Assembly: GCA_020073645.1 (NCBI GenBank)
Contig: JAIQET010000001.1
Location: 264,093 to 328,092, forward strand
DNA: 64,000 bases
From: Terriglobia bacterium
GTDB taxonomy: Bacteria > Acidobacteriota > Terriglobia > Terriglobales > Acidobacteriaceae
Reading direction: 5' to 3'
Below the pieces are notes generated by a model. That model ran no database searches and had not been told where the DNA came from. It worked only from the letters and a program-made list of their open reading frames with translations. The position numbers were made by a program, and so were the translations under genes. Shown one piece after another: positions 18,381 to 27,579 of this stretch; within the stretch, counting starts at the first letter, position 1, and each line of letters opens with the position of its first letter.

Positions 18381-18968
18381 ATGCGAATTTTTGTTGCCCT
18401 CGACATTGACGACGCCATCCGCGAGCGCATCCAGCTCTTCATGGACGGAGTGCGCGGGTTCGCGCCGGATGCGCGCTGGGTGCGCGCGGAGTCGCTGCAC
18501 ATTACTTTGAAATTCATCGGGGAAAAGCCGGCGGAGTCGGTGGAACAGATCAAACAAGCGCTTTCCGGTATTCAGGGTGAAGCCATCGCAATGAGTTTCC
18601 GTGGATACGGCTTTTTCCCCACGCTCAAAGCCGCGCGTGTTTTCTGGGTCGGCATTGAGTCGGGGCCGCCGCTTGCCAGCCTTGCCAAAGCAGTGGACGA
18701 GGCCACGGCCGCGCTGGGCGTTCCCGGAGAGCATAGGCCCTTCAGTGCGCATCTCACGTTGGCCCGGGGCGGTGGACGCTCAGGGACTCCTCATTGGCAG
18801 AGAGGCGATGGGCCGAACAAGACCTTCCAACGTTTGCAGGAGAAATTGGCCGTCTTGCCCACGCCTGAGTTTGGTACTATGACCGCCCGCGAGTTCTTTC
18901 TGTATGAGAGCCAATTGGGACGAGGCGGCGCGCGCTACACGAAGATCGGAAGATTTGCGTTGATCTAA
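18381..18968 (+). CDS. thpR: RNA 2',3'-cyclic phosphodiesterase (2H family, LigT-like)
   Basis: A 195-residue 2H phosphoesterase with two HxT motifs, HITLKF (about residue 39) and HLTLAR (about residue 122), spaced as in ThpR/LigT proteins. These enzymes open 2',3'-cyclic phosphates on RNA ends. ATG 18381 (MRIFVALD) is the family start; an earlier ATG at 18360 only adds residues encoded by the repeat tract. Confidence 0.9.
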   Translation: MRIFVALDIDDAIRERIQLFMDGVRGFAPDARWVRAESLHITLKFIGEKPAESVEQIKQALSGIQGEAIAMSFRGYGFFPTLKAARVFWVGIESGPPLASLAKAVDEATAALGVPGEHRPFSAHLTLARGGGRSGTPHWQRGDGPNKTFQRLQEKLAVLPTPEFGTMTAREFFLYESQLGRGGARYTKIGRFALI

Positions 18969-18986
18969 ACCGAGAACGGACAACTG

Positions 18987-19685
18987 ATGGCTGAATTTTT
19001 TCTCATCGCCGCTGCTTCCTACCTTCTCGGGTCCATCCCCTTCGGCTACATCCTGGTACGCCTGTTTCGCAAGCAGGATGTGCGCGAAACCGGCAGCGGC
19101 AATATCGGTGCGACCAATGTGGCACGATCATCGCCCGTGCTGGGTCTCCTAACGCTGTTGCTGGATGCTGGAAAGGGCTTGATCGCCGTGATTCTCGCTC
19201 AGCGCTTTGCGCTCTACGTAGGGCAACTACCCCACAATCTGGATGGACAAGGGACGTACGCAGCATTGCAGTGGGTGTGGCCGTTCGCGCGCTATCTCGA
19301 TACATTCGACACCTCCGTTTTCATAGCAACGCTCGCGGCCCTGTCCGCCATCATTGGACATCTCTTCCCTTTGTGGTTGAGCTTTCGCGGTGGCAAGGGC
19401 GTCGCGACGGCGTTCGGATCCTTTGTCGTGGTCGCGCCCAAGAGCGTTCTGTGTGTGATCGGGATTTTTGTCGTGGTTTTTCTGATCTTTCGTTACGTGT
19501 CACTCAGTTCGGTGACGGCGGTTGCTTGTTTTCCGGTGGCGGTATGGCTCTCGCGAGAATACCGTGGTCAGTCTTTAGTCCTGCTCATGATGACTCTCGC
19601 GTCCCTGCTCATTATCTGGAAGCACGGCACGAACATCCGTCGCTTGGTCGATGGAACCGAGCCCAAGTTCGAGAGGCGCGCATGA
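18987..19685 (+). CDS. plsY: Acyl-phosphate:glycerol-3-phosphate acyltransferase
   Basis: A 232-residue membrane enzyme that makes lysophosphatidic acid from acyl-phosphate and glycerol 3-phosphate. Conserved motifs are visible: SIPFGYILVR (motif 1 region), GSGNIGATNVAR and LDAGKG (motif 2 region), and FRGGKGVATAFG (motif 3). An internal segment near residues 72-110 is longer than in small PlsY proteins. Its stop overlaps the gpsA ATG, and GpsA supplies its substrate. Confidence 0.94.
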   Translation: MAEFFLIAAASYLLGSIPFGYILVRLFRKQDVRETGSGNIGATNVARSSPVLGLLTLLLDAGKGLIAVILAQRFALYVGQLPHNLDGQGTYAALQWVWPFARYLDTFDTSVFIATLAALSAIIGHLFPLWLSFRGGKGVATAFGSFVVVAPKSVLCVIGIFVVVFLIFRYVSLSSVTAVACFPVAVWLSREYRGQSLVLLMMTLASLLIIWKHGTNIRRLVDGTEPKFERRA

Positions 19686-20707
19686 GTCGGATTGCAGTCA
19701 TCGGCGCGGGCGCCTGGGGAACAGGGCTCTCCATCGTCCTCGGCCGCAGGGGGACGCATCGCGTCCGTCTGTGGGCTCACGAAGAGGAAGTACGCGAGTC
19801 GATCACGGCCCGCCACGTCAACGAACTCTTTCTCCCCGGTCAATCCATCCCGGAGTGCGTCTCCCCAACCGGCAGCCTGGAAGAAGCGCTCCGTGGCGCT
19901 GAGATTGTAGTCAGCGTTATGCCTTCGCAACATTGCCGCCATCTCTTCGAGGGGATGCGCAAGTATCTGAAGCCCGACATGCTGTTCGTGAGCGCCACCA
20001 AGGGCCTGGAGGAAGCGACGCTCTTGCGCATGAGCGAGGTAATTCGCGCGGTCGTTCATTCCGGCGGCGGCTTTGTGCCGCGCATCGGCGCACTCAGCGG
20101 ACCATCGTTCGCGAAGGAAGTCGCACGTGGTGATCCGACCGCGATCACGATCGCATCGCAAGATGCCGATCTAGCCGAGATCGTCCAACGTGAGTTCAGC
20201 GACCCGCGCTTCCGCGTCTACACCAACGACGATGTCGCCGGAGTGGAATTGGGGGGTGCGCTGAAAAATGTCGTCGCCATTGCTGCCGGGGTCTGTGACG
20301 GGCTGGGACTGGGACACAATTCCGTGGCGGCGCTGATTACGCGGGGTCTGGCCGAGATCACCCGCCTGGTGGTGGCGTGTGGCGGGCGTCAGGACACCAT
20401 GGCCGGGCTGGCTGGCCTCGGTGATCTTGTCCTCACATGCACCGGCGGACTGTCGCGCAACCGCAGCGTCGGAGTGGAACTGGGACGCGGCCGCAAGCTT
20501 GTGGACATTATTGCCGGCATGCACGGCATGGTGGCCGAAGGCGTGTTCACCACCCATGCGGCGGTCGGCTTGGCCCGCACCCGCGACGTCGAAATGCCCA
20601 TCAGCGAGCAGATGCACGCCATCCTGCACGACGGTAAATCTCCCCGCGAGGCCATTCATGACCTGATGACCCGCACTGCCAAGAGCGAGACGGCCCTTGG
20701 CAGTTAG
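19682..20707 (+). CDS. gpsA: Glycerol-3-phosphate dehydrogenase [NAD(P)+]
   Basis: A 341-residue enzyme reducing dihydroxyacetone phosphate to glycerol 3-phosphate. The N-terminal Rossmann motif is VIGAGAWGTGLS; ATKGLE, GPSFAKEVARG, GGALKNVVAIAAGV (catalytic Lys) and GLGDLVLTCTG are all present. Start ATG 19682 forms an ATGA overlap with the plsY stop, implying coupled translation of the enzyme that makes and the enzyme that uses glycerol 3-phosphate. Confidence 0.95.
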   Translation: MSRIAVIGAGAWGTGLSIVLGRRGTHRVRLWAHEEEVRESITARHVNELFLPGQSIPECVSPTGSLEEALRGAEIVVSVMPSQHCRHLFEGMRKYLKPDMLFVSATKGLEEATLLRMSEVIRAVVHSGGGFVPRIGALSGPSFAKEVARGDPTAITIASQDADLAEIVQREFSDPRFRVYTNDDVAGVELGGALKNVVAIAAGVCDGLGLGHNSVAALITRGLAEITRLVVACGGRQDTMAGLAGLGDLVLTCTGGLSRNRSVGVELGRGRKLVDIIAGMHGMVAEGVFTTHAAVGLARTRDVEMPISEQMHAILHDGKSPREAIHDLMTRTAKSETALGS

Positions 20708-20924
20708 CTCTGGCACGCTGGTGCCGCTGAGGTGCCCGGGTGCCTGGCCAACAGCCTCGCACAGCAGGAAGTCCTCTTTTTGCTACCAAACCGAACCTAA
20801 AGGTACACTTCGTGGGGTACTTTCGTAACGGTTCACGCCCGCGATCTCAACTTCCGCAGCCCAAGATTCAAAGTAGAATTTTAAGGATAGCTGCGCCGCC
20901 GGTGAGGGCGGCGTTGGGGCCACT

Positions 20925-22742
20925 TTGGCGCTGAAACTACCCATCCCATCGCGCATTCCGATTCTGTACGTCATCCTGAGTGTGCTGGTACTCATCAGCG
21001 TGGTGCCGATGTATTTCTACTCGGCGCAGGTGCAAGCCATCAACCGTGAGCGGCTGATCACCAACGAAAGACTGCTGCAGAACACGGTCACGCGCTCGCT
21101 GGCCGATGACATTTCGCAGCACGAGACCATGCTGCGCTTGATGTTGACCAACCTGTCCTCCGCGCTGCAGGTGGCCAGCGGCGGAGACATCAGCTCCGCC
21201 CATGTGGAGGCGCCGGAGCTGCGCGCCCTGCTGGAAAATTTTGTTTCTTCCTCCGACGACCTGGCATATGCCACGCTGCTGAACTCGGAAGGCAAGGGAA
21301 TCTCGGCCGGCCGCATCGCGCCCGACGCTTTCCTGCAGCGTGAACTGGAGCGGGCCTACTCGGCTGCTCGTGAGGGCCGCATTTATAACGGCCAAGCGCT
21401 GGTAGTGGGCAGCGGTAAATCGTCCCGCACTGTGATGCTGGTCAGCGCGCCCGTGATGTACGGCGGACGATTCCTCGGCATGATCGGTTCGGTGGTGGAC
21501 CTGCAGTTCTTGATTCGTAGGCTGCAGGAAGTGAACCGCGGCGGCCTGACTCCTTACGTGATCGACAGCGAGGGCCGGTTGGTCGCCGGAGCCACCCCCG
21601 ACTACGCCACCGGTCAGGACATGACCAACCTCGAGATCGTCCGCAACTTCGTCGAGGAAGGCGCGAAAGCCCAACTCGCCGCCACCCGGGAATTCACCAT
21701 CGGGAACGGCAAGAGCAGCACTAAGATGCTGGGCACCTACAGCCCAGTACTGAACCTGGACTGGGCGGTGGTTGTGCAGAAGCCGCGCGATGAGGCCTAC
21801 CGTGCCGTCTACGAGATGCAGAGCAGCGCTCGTATCCTGGCGGCGATGGCGGTCCTGCTCAGCATCGCAATCAGTTTCTACGCTACTCGCCGAATTACAA
21901 ATCCTCTGGAAGTCCTGACCGAGTCCAGCCGCGCCATTGCCCGCGGAGACTTCTCGCAACGGGTGAAACTCAAGAGCCGCACCGAAATCGGCGAATTGGC
22001 CGTAACCTTTAACACCATGTCGGAGGAACTCGAGCAGTTCGTCTTCGACTTGAAGCGCGCCGCCAAAGAGAACCGTGAACTGTTCATGGCCTCCATCCAG
22101 ATGCTGGCTGGCGCGGTCGACGAAAAGGACCCGTACACGCGCGGCCACTCCGACCGCGTGACCCGTTATTCCGTCCTCATCGCCCGTGAAATGGGCATGA
22201 AAGAAGACTTCCTCGAAATTGTCCGCATTTCCGCCCAACTGCATGACGTCGGAAAAATTGGTATCGAAGACCGGATCCTCAAAAAGCCCGGCGCCCTCAC
22301 TCCGGAAGAATTCGACATCATGAAGACCCACACCACCAAGGGTGCGAACATTCTGCGTCCGGTGCCCCAGTTGAAGGAGATGATTCCGGGGATCGAACTG
22401 CACCACGAGTCGCTCGATGGACGCGGTTATCCGCACGGTCTCAAAGGGGACGAGATCCCGGTGTTGCCACGCATCATTGCGGTGGCCGATACCTTCGACG
22501 CCCTCACCACCAACCGGCCTTATCAGCAGGCGCACGAGGTCCATGAGGCCCTGCGCATCATCCACTCCCTCTCCGGCAAACGCCTGGATCCGGTCCCTGT
22601 CTTTGCTTTGAATGCCGTGTACCAGCGGGGCGAGATCCGCATCCAACGTCCCGGCATGGGAGTTCCACCTGCGGCACCCGTTGTGCCAACGCCAGCCGTC
22701 ACCGAGCGCCCGGCCAACGCCGTCGCAGCAGAAACCGCTTAG
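20925..22742 (+). CDS. Membrane sensor with dCache-like, HAMP and HD-GYP domains (c-di-GMP phosphodiesterase)
   Basis: A 605-residue protein: membrane segment ~10-32, periplasmic Cache-like sensor ~35-300, second membrane segment ~305-325, HAMP ~325-378 and HD-GYP ~390-555. The HD-GYP core is complete (GHSDRVTRYS, LHDVGKIGI near 440, HHESLDGRGYPHGLKGDEIP, ADTFDALTTNRPY), so c-di-GMP hydrolysis is likely. The C-terminus is a proline/alanine-rich tail. The start appears to be TTG 20925. The gene follows gpsA after a 217-bp gap and is probably a separate unit. Confidence 0.9.
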   Translation: MALKLPIPSRIPILYVILSVLVLISVVPMYFYSAQVQAINRERLITNERLLQNTVTRSLADDISQHETMLRLMLTNLSSALQVASGGDISSAHVEAPELRALLENFVSSSDDLAYATLLNSEGKGISAGRIAPDAFLQRELERAYSAAREGRIYNGQALVVGSGKSSRTVMLVSAPVMYGGRFLGMIGSVVDLQFLIRRLQEVNRGGLTPYVIDSEGRLVAGATPDYATGQDMTNLEIVRNFVEEGAKAQLAATREFTIGNGKSSTKMLGTYSPVLNLDWAVVVQKPRDEAYRAVYEMQSSARILAAMAVLLSIAISFYATRRITNPLEVLTESSRAIARGDFSQRVKLKSRTEIGELAVTFNTMSEELEQFVFDLKRAAKENRELFMASIQMLAGAVDEKDPYTRGHSDRVTRYSVLIAREMGMKEDFLEIVRISAQLHDVGKIGIEDRILKKPGALTPEEFDIMKTHTTKGANILRPVPQLKEMIPGIELHHESLDGRGYPHGLKGDEIPVLPRIIAVADTFDALTTNRPYQQAHEVHEALRIIHSLSGKRLDPVPVFALNAVYQRGEIRIQRPGMGVPPAAPVVPTPAVTERPANAVAAETA

Positions 22743-22809
22743 TTCTGCGTCACCGCTCCTTCGACGAGAAACTCTCGTCCAGCCTGCCAAGAAGCCCAAT
22801 CGCGCCCGC

Positions 22810-22815
22810 TATAAT
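22810..22815 (+). promoter_or_regulatory. Possible -10 box for ftsY
   Basis: A perfect TATAAT lies 18 nt before the ftsY ATG. The -35 region is not clear, so a very short leader or an extended -10 type promoter is assumed. Confidence 0.35.
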
Positions 22816-22832
22816 CAAGAGTTGGCATCCTT

Positions 22833-23789
22833 ATGATTCAAACCCTGTTTGGCAGTCTGGACGAAAAGCAGAGGCCCAGCTTTCTCGAGCGCATGAAAGA
22901 GGCGGTGACGCGCACGCGCGAGAACCTGAGCGAGCGCATCGAGGAAGTGGTCTCCTTCAGCAAGGAAATCGATCGCGCCACCCTGGACGACCTCGAAGCC
23001 ACGCTCATTGGCGCCGACCTCGGTACCACTACCACCCATGAGGTCCTGAACAAGCTGCGCGAGAAGGCCGATCGCAAGCAGATCAAGGATGTGGTTGAAC
23101 TCAAGCGCTTGCTGAAAGAAGAGTTGCTGGCCATCCTCACCGCGGCTAACACCCAACCAGTGCAGAAGGTGGATGGAACGCCTGAAGTCATCCTCGTGGT
23201 CGGCGTGAACGGCACCGGCAAAACCACCACCATCGGCAAGCTGGCGCAGGTGTTTCGTTCCGGCGGCAAGACTGTCCTGCTGTGCGCGGCTGACACTTTT
23301 CGCGCCGCCGCCATCGAGCAGTTGGACATCTGGGGGCAGCGCACCGGCACGGAAGTCATCAAGACCAAGCCTGGCGGCGATCCCGCGGCTGTGCTGTACG
23401 ACGCGCTGCAGGCCGCGTCCGCTCGCCACAGCGACTACGTCATCGTGGACACAGCCGGACGTTTGCACACCAAGGCCAACCTGATGGCGGAACTGGAAAA
23501 GATGAGGCGCACGGCGCAACGCATCATCCCCGGCGCGCCCCACGAAACCCTGCTGGTGATGGACGCCACCACCGGGCAGAACGGTCTGCAGCAGGCACGG
23601 CTGTTCACCGAGTCGGCCGGGGTGACCGGAATTGTCTTAACCAAGCTCGACGGCACGGCCAAGGGTGGTGTGGTGGTGGCCATCTCCCGCGAACTGGGGG
23701 TTCCGGTGCGCTATGTGGGGGTGGGGGAGAAGGCGACGGACCTGTTGCCCTTTGATCCTAAGGATTTTGTGGATTCGCTTTTCTCTTAG
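22833..23789 (+). CDS. ftsY: Signal recognition particle receptor FtsY
   Basis: A 318-residue SRP GTPase. It has a short helical N domain and the NG core: [15 protein letters not shown] (P-loop), [38 protein letters not shown] and [18 protein letters not shown]. The acidic A domain of E. coli FtsY is absent, as in many bacteria. It docks Ffh-SRP RNA ribosome complexes at the membrane; the SRP RNA gene is at 9422-9520. Confidence 0.96.
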   Translation: MIQTLFGSLDEKQRPSFLERMKEAVTRTRENLSERIEEVVSFSKEIDRATLDDLEATLIGADLGTTTTHEVLNKLREKADRKQIKDVVELKRLLKEELLAILTAANTQPVQKVDGTPEVILVVGVNGTGKTTTIGKLAQVFRSGGKTVLLCAADTFRAAAIEQLDIWGQRTGTEVIKTKPGGDPAAVLYDALQAASARHSDYVIVDTAGRLHTKANLMAELEKMRRTAQRIIPGAPHETLLVMDATTGQNGLQQARLFTESAGVTGIVLTKLDGTAKGGVVVAISRELGVPVRYVGVGEKATDLLPFDPKDFVDSLFS

Positions 23790-23794
23790 CGCCT

Positions 23795-23945
23795 TTTCAC
23801 CGCAGAGCCACAGAGACACAGGGAAGAGGTAGGCCTTAAAGTTAAACTTTAAGTCTTGAGTGGTTTTGTGGCGGGAATTTTGTGCCGCAGCCTGGCGCCC
23901 GATTGCTGTTCTCCGTGTCTCCGTGTCTCTGTGGTGAAATAGTAT
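23795..23945. repeat. Interspersed imperfect palindromic repeat (CACAGAGACAC type)
   Basis: The left arm (tttcaccgcagagccacaga and gacacaggga) and right arm (ctccgtgtctccgtgtctct and gtggtgaaat) are near reverse complements with ~70 nt between. It fills the ftsY-ribD spacer. No FMN riboswitch core was recognised here. Confidence 0.6.
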
Positions 23946-23951
23946 TTTGCC

Positions 23952-25118
23952 GTGACCGCATCACGCCAAACCGATGAAATTTTCCTTCGACGCGCGCTGG
24001 AACGGGCGCGTGAGGGTGTTGGCCTGACTTCGCCCAACCCGTGCGTGGGAGCGGTCATTGTGGACGACAAGGGCACCATCGTCGCCACCGGCTCCTACAC
24101 TTACGACGGCCTCAAGCACGCCGAAATCCTTGCCATTGAGCAGGCCGGACCCAAGGCCCGCAGCGCAACCCTTTACATCAACCTGGAACCCTGTTCACAC
24201 CAGGGTCGCACTGCGCCCTGTGCGAACGCTGTGATCGCCGCCGGAATCCGCCGGGTGGTGGCGTGTATGCCCGATCCCAATCCGGCGGTTAACGGACAGG
24301 GCTTCGCCCGTCTGCGGGCCGCCGGGGTCGAGGTGGCAAGCGGCATTCTGGAAGAAGAAGCGAAATCACTGAACGAGTCCTTCGCCAAATACATCCGCCA
24401 CCGGACTCCGCTGGTCACGCTCAAAGCCGCTATGACCCTCGATGGCAAAATCGCGCCTCCGCCCAGCGAATCGCAAAATCCCACCGCGTGCGGTGCCGGA
24501 GGTGCGACTGGTGGATACATCACCAGCGAACCAGCGCGGGCGCACGTGCAGGAACTGCGCCACCAGCACGACGCCATCATGGTCGGGGTAGGGACGGTGA
24601 TCGCCGATGACCCGCTACTCACCGACCGCAGTGGCCATCCACGCCGGCGGCCGCTGCTGCGGGTGATCCTCGATTCCCTGCTCCGTCTGCCGCTGGAGTC
24701 ACGCCTGGTCAAAACCGCCAAGGACGATGTGCTGGTGCTCTGCTCACTGGCGGAGGAAAAGAAGAAGGAGCGGCTGCGCGCGCACGGCATTCGGGTGGTG
24801 CAGGTGCCCTACTCCACGCCGGACGGCCGCCCTGACATGACCGCTGCGGCCCGCTGCCTGGGCGAAATGGAGATCACCGGTCTGCTGATCGAAGGTGGAG
24901 CCATGGTTAATTGGGCGGCGCTGGCCTCGGGCATTGTGGACAAGGTGTTCCTGTACTACGCGCCCAAGATTCTGGCGGGCACGGGGTCCGTGCCGTTCGC
25001 CGCGGGCCCAGGCTTCCGCCACATGAGCGATGCTGCCCACGTAAAATCGCTCCGTCTGCACCGCTTCGGCGAAGACTTCGCGGTCGAGGGGTACCTACGG
25101 GATCCGTATCAGGACTGA
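23952..25118 (+). CDS. ribD: Bifunctional diaminohydroxyphosphoribosylaminopyrimidine deaminase / 5-amino-6-(5-phosphoribosylamino)uracil reductase
   Basis: A 388-residue protein carrying out steps two and three of riboflavin synthesis. The N-terminal deaminase has HAE (residues ~57-59) and PCSHQGRTAPC as zinc ligands. The C-terminal reductase shows LKAAMTLDGKIA, MVGVGTVIADDPLLT and IEGGAMVNW. An insertion of about 15 residues follows the DGKIA motif. The start is GTG 23952, matched to the family N-terminus. A REP pair separates it from ribE, 168 bp downstream. Confidence 0.94.
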   Translation: MTASRQTDEIFLRRALERAREGVGLTSPNPCVGAVIVDDKGTIVATGSYTYDGLKHAEILAIEQAGPKARSATLYINLEPCSHQGRTAPCANAVIAAGIRRVVACMPDPNPAVNGQGFARLRAAGVEVASGILEEEAKSLNESFAKYIRHRTPLVTLKAAMTLDGKIAPPPSESQNPTACGAGGATGGYITSEPARAHVQELRHQHDAIMVGVGTVIADDPLLTDRSGHPRRRPLLRVILDSLLRLPLESRLVKTAKDDVLVLCSLAEEKKKERLRAHGIRVVQVPYSTPDGRPDMTAAARCLGEMEITGLLIEGGAMVNWAALASGIVDKVFLYYAPKILAGTGSVPFAAGPGFRHMSDAAHVKSLRLHRFGEDFAVEGYLRDPYQD

Positions 25119-25131
25119 AAAGGACCGAGTC

Positions 25132-25178
25132 GTAGCGCCGGCGTCCCGCCGGCTGTCCCGGGGGCGTCCCGCCCCCGG
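25132..25178 (+). repeat. REP element, direct copy of a pair
   Basis: GTAGCGCCGGCG head with GCCGGC and CCGGGGGCG / CGCCCCCGG hairpins. It faces an inverted copy ~35 bp downstream, as in BIME-type pairs. Confidence 0.85.
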
Positions 25179-25212
25179 CTTCGATACCCTACAAGAAAGT
25201 CTAGGAGGTCAG

Positions 25213-25261
25213 CGTGCGGGAGCAAGATGCCCCCACACAGCCGGCGGGACGCCGGCGCTAC
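25213..25261 (-). repeat. REP element, inverted copy of the pair
   Basis: The reverse complement reads GTAGCGCCGGCGTCCCGCCG and completes the GCCGGC hairpin; the second hairpin is degenerate. It lies just upstream of ribE and could affect its translation or mRNA stability. Confidence 0.8.
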
Positions 25262-25286
25262 AGTATGATGTTCCCGGGGAGGCCTC

Positions 25287-25931
25287 ATGTTTACCGGCAT
25301 TATTGAAGAAGTTGGAAAAGTACTCAGCATCAAGCAGGACGGCGGCAACCGCCGCCTCACCGTGTCGTCTTCGCAACTTGCAAAAGAGCTCAAGAAGGGG
25401 GCCAGCATCGCAGTCAGCGGCGTTTGCCTCACCGCAGTGGAAATCACGCCCCAGTCCTTCGCAGCCGACCTGGCGGAAGAGACCTGGAACCGCACATCTT
25501 TCTCGCGCATCAAGGAAGGCGCGTTGGTCAACCTCGAGCTTCCCATGCGCGCCGACGGACGTTTCGGTGGCCACATCGTGCAGGGGCACGTCGACGGCGC
25601 CGGCACGTTTCGCGCTCTTGATCGGATCCCGGGAGCCGACGACTACTGGCTGCACATCGAGATTCCCCCGGAACTGGCGCGTTACGTGATCTTCAAGGGA
25701 TCGCTGTCGATCGAGGGTGTCAGTCTGACAATAGCCAAGATCGAGGGCACCGAAGTGACCGTGGCGATCATCCCGCACACCGTGGCCATGACGAATCTGG
25801 CGTCGTTAAAGCCCGGCGATCCGGTTAACCTGGAAGTGGACATGATCGCGAAGTATGTCGAGAAGATGATGCACGGAGATTCCGCCAACAGCCCGCTTAC
25901 GTTGGAGAGGTTGGTGAGTCAGGGGTTCTGA
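25287..25931 (+). CDS. ribE: Riboflavin synthase, alpha subunit
   Basis: A 214-residue protein with two lumazine-binding repeats: the first begins MFTGIIEEVGKV with SGVCLTAVE, the second has GHIVQGHVDGAGTF and SIEGVSLTIAK. It dismutates 6,7-dimethyl-8-ribityllumazine to riboflavin. A GGGGAGG ribosome site precedes the ATG. Adjacent to ribD; the ribBA and ribH genes are not in the window. Confidence 0.95.
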   Translation: MFTGIIEEVGKVLSIKQDGGNRRLTVSSSQLAKELKKGASIAVSGVCLTAVEITPQSFAADLAEETWNRTSFSRIKEGALVNLELPMRADGRFGGHIVQGHVDGAGTFRALDRIPGADDYWLHIEIPPELARYVIFKGSLSIEGVSLTIAKIEGTEVTVAIIPHTVAMTNLASLKPGDPVNLEVDMIAKYVEKMMHGDSANSPLTLERLVSQGF

Positions 25932-25932
25932 C

Positions 25933-26700
25933 CTAGACTTCCAGCTTCAGCTGATCTAATTCCAGAAACTCCTGCACGATGGGTTGGCCGCATTTTTCCA
26001 TTTCCGCATACGTGCCGAAGAACAGCACGTTGGCTTCATGCAGAAACACGATCCGGTCGGCCAGTTTCTTGGCCAGCCGCATGTCATGGGTAACCACCAC
26101 GCTGGTGAGATGCAACTGAATCTTCAAGCGTTTGATCAAGTCCCCCAGCAGTTGCGCCATCAATGGATCCACCATAGTGGTCGGTTCGTCATAGAGGACG
26201 CAATCGGGCTGGGCTGACAAGGCCCGCGCGATGGCCACCGATCGCTTCATGCCGGTGGAAAGATCCGAAGGCAGCTGTTCGCGCATTTCCCGCACGCCCA
26301 CCATATCGAGCAAACCATCCACGATCTGGTAGATCTGTTCCTCGGAAAGATCGCGGCGCTCGCGCAGCGGAAAAGCCACGTTCTCGCCCACTGTGAGCGA
26401 ATCGAACAGCGCACCGTTCTGGAACACCATGGTGACTTTCTTGCGGATGCGTTCCAGTTCCTGCTCGGGATATTCCGTGGTGTCCTCGAAGGCGACGATC
26501 ACCCGCCCCGAGTCGGGTTTGAGGAAGCCCATGAGCAGATGCAGGGAGACTGACTTCCCCACGCCGCTGCGCCCCAGGATGCACACCGTTTCCCCGGGCA
26601 TCACATCGAAGTTGGCATGCTTGAGCACGTGGTTGTCGCCGAACGACTTGGAGACATCCTTGAACTCGATGTACGGCCCGGGCTTGCCATTGCTGCTCAT
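25933..26700 (-). CDS. ABC transporter ATPase, MlaF type (phospholipid trafficking)
   Basis: A 255-residue ATPase with Walker A GRSGVGKS, Q-loop MVFQNGALFDSLTVGENVAF, signature LSTGMKRSVAIARAL and Walker B CVLYDEPTTMVDP. The FDSLTVGENVAFPLRE and LSTGMKRSVA segments point to the MlaF/MCE-associated group that moves lipids between envelope membranes. Unusually, no MlaE permease, MlaD (MCE) or other partner is nearby, so partners must be elsewhere. The last residues abut the ribE stop (convergent, 1 bp apart). Confidence 0.88.
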   Translation of the reverse strand: MSSNGKPGPYIEFKDVSKSFGDNHVLKHANFDVMPGETVCILGRSGVGKSVSLHLLMGFLKPDSGRVIVAFEDTTEYPEQELERIRKKVTMVFQNGALFDSLTVGENVAFPLRERRDLSEEQIYQIVDGLLDMVGVREMREQLPSDLSTGMKRSVAIARALSAQPDCVLYDEPTTMVDPLMAQLLGDLIKRLKIQLHLTSVVVTHDMRLAKKLADRIVFLHEANVLFFGTYAEMEKCGQPIVQEFLELDQLKLEV

Positions 26701-26745
26701 GAATTCAGGTCTCAGGTCTCAGGCTTCAGGTCACAGTCACTGGCG
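26700..26745. repeat. Short-period degenerate repeat (CAGGTCT type)
   Basis: Runs of caggtctcaggtctcaggct with an 8-nt period lie just upstream of the MlaF-type gene. Confidence 0.6.
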
Positions 26746-26798
26746 CCTATACCTTGATGATAAATGTTTCGCACGGGCCGGAGGTGCTGGTTCGAGAT

Positions 26799-27401
26799 TC
26801 AGTTTTGCTGCTTATCCCGCCGCTGCTGATCTGCTGCCGCCCATTCCTCGGGAGAATTGAGATTCTGAAACATGTTCTCCGAGAAACCCAGGTTTGACAA
26901 CTCTTTCTCTCCCACGACTCGGGTTTCCACCCGGGCGAAGAGTGGATCAATTTTGTTCTTTCCTTCCAGCAACGACCGTTCCGCCACCGCCGCGAATTCC
27001 TTGCGGTAAACAGCACAGAGCGGCTGCCAGCCTCCACCCACGCGCGCCACCGTGACCACTGCTCCGGTCGCCCGTGCTTGACCGATCAGATACTCCAAGA
27101 ATCGGGTCTCCACAAAAGGGAGATCCACTGCCAGCATCAGGTTGATCTCGGTGCTCGTGCTGGCAAGCGCGGCGTGGATGCCACCCAGCGGGCCACGTTC
27201 CTTGTATACATCCTCGACCACGCGGCCGGAGGGGCTGAATTTCGCCGCCTCCCCCACGATCCGCACGTCGTCAGCCACCGTGCGCGCGGTCTCCATTGCC
27301 TGCGCCAGCAGGGTGCGTCCTTCCAGTTGCAGGAACGCTTTGTCGGTCCCCATGCGCGTGCTCTTGCCGCCAGCCAGGATGAACGCCGTCAGATCGCCCA
27401 C
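26799..27401 (-). CDS. mobA: Molybdenum cofactor guanylyltransferase
   Basis: A 200-residue nucleotidyltransferase with the N-terminal GTP-binding motif ILAGGKSTRMGTDKAFL, then GPLGGIHAAL and AVDLPFVE (metal-binding Asp). It attaches GMP to molybdopterin in the cytoplasm. The start is taken as GTG 27401 because the motif follows at once; an upstream frame to 27503 adds residues without family similarity. No molybdoenzyme gene is near. Confidence 0.88.
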   Translation of the reverse strand: MGDLTAFILAGGKSTRMGTDKAFLQLEGRTLLAQAMETARTVADDVRIVGEAAKFSPSGRVVEDVYKERGPLGGIHAALASTSTEINLMLAVDLPFVETRFLEYLIGQARATGAVVTVARVGGGWQPLCAVYRKEFAAVAERSLLEGKNKIDPLFARVETRVVGEKELSNLGFSENMFQNLNSPEEWAAADQQRRDKQQN

Positions 27402-27579
27402 GGGGTGATGATACAAGACGGCGGATGGGCTCAGAAATCGTCGCGAAATCCGTGCAAGCCACAGACTCCGATCCGCTTGCGCCCGGAGTGTGGACCCTCC
27501 CACACGAAAGTAACCTACCCAAGTTGCCCCAGCCGTTAGATGATGATTTCTCCGGTGCTTTCACCGGGAAAGCACGAAC

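Noticed and set aside
20937..22799. A 620-codon open frame on the minus strand
   Set aside because: It is opposite the HD-GYP gene, whose domains are unmistakable; the antisense product has no family features and is a by-product of GC-rich codon bias.
23790..23951. FMN riboswitch before ribD
   Set aside because: The conserved RFN core was not found; the spacer is an interspersed palindromic repeat.
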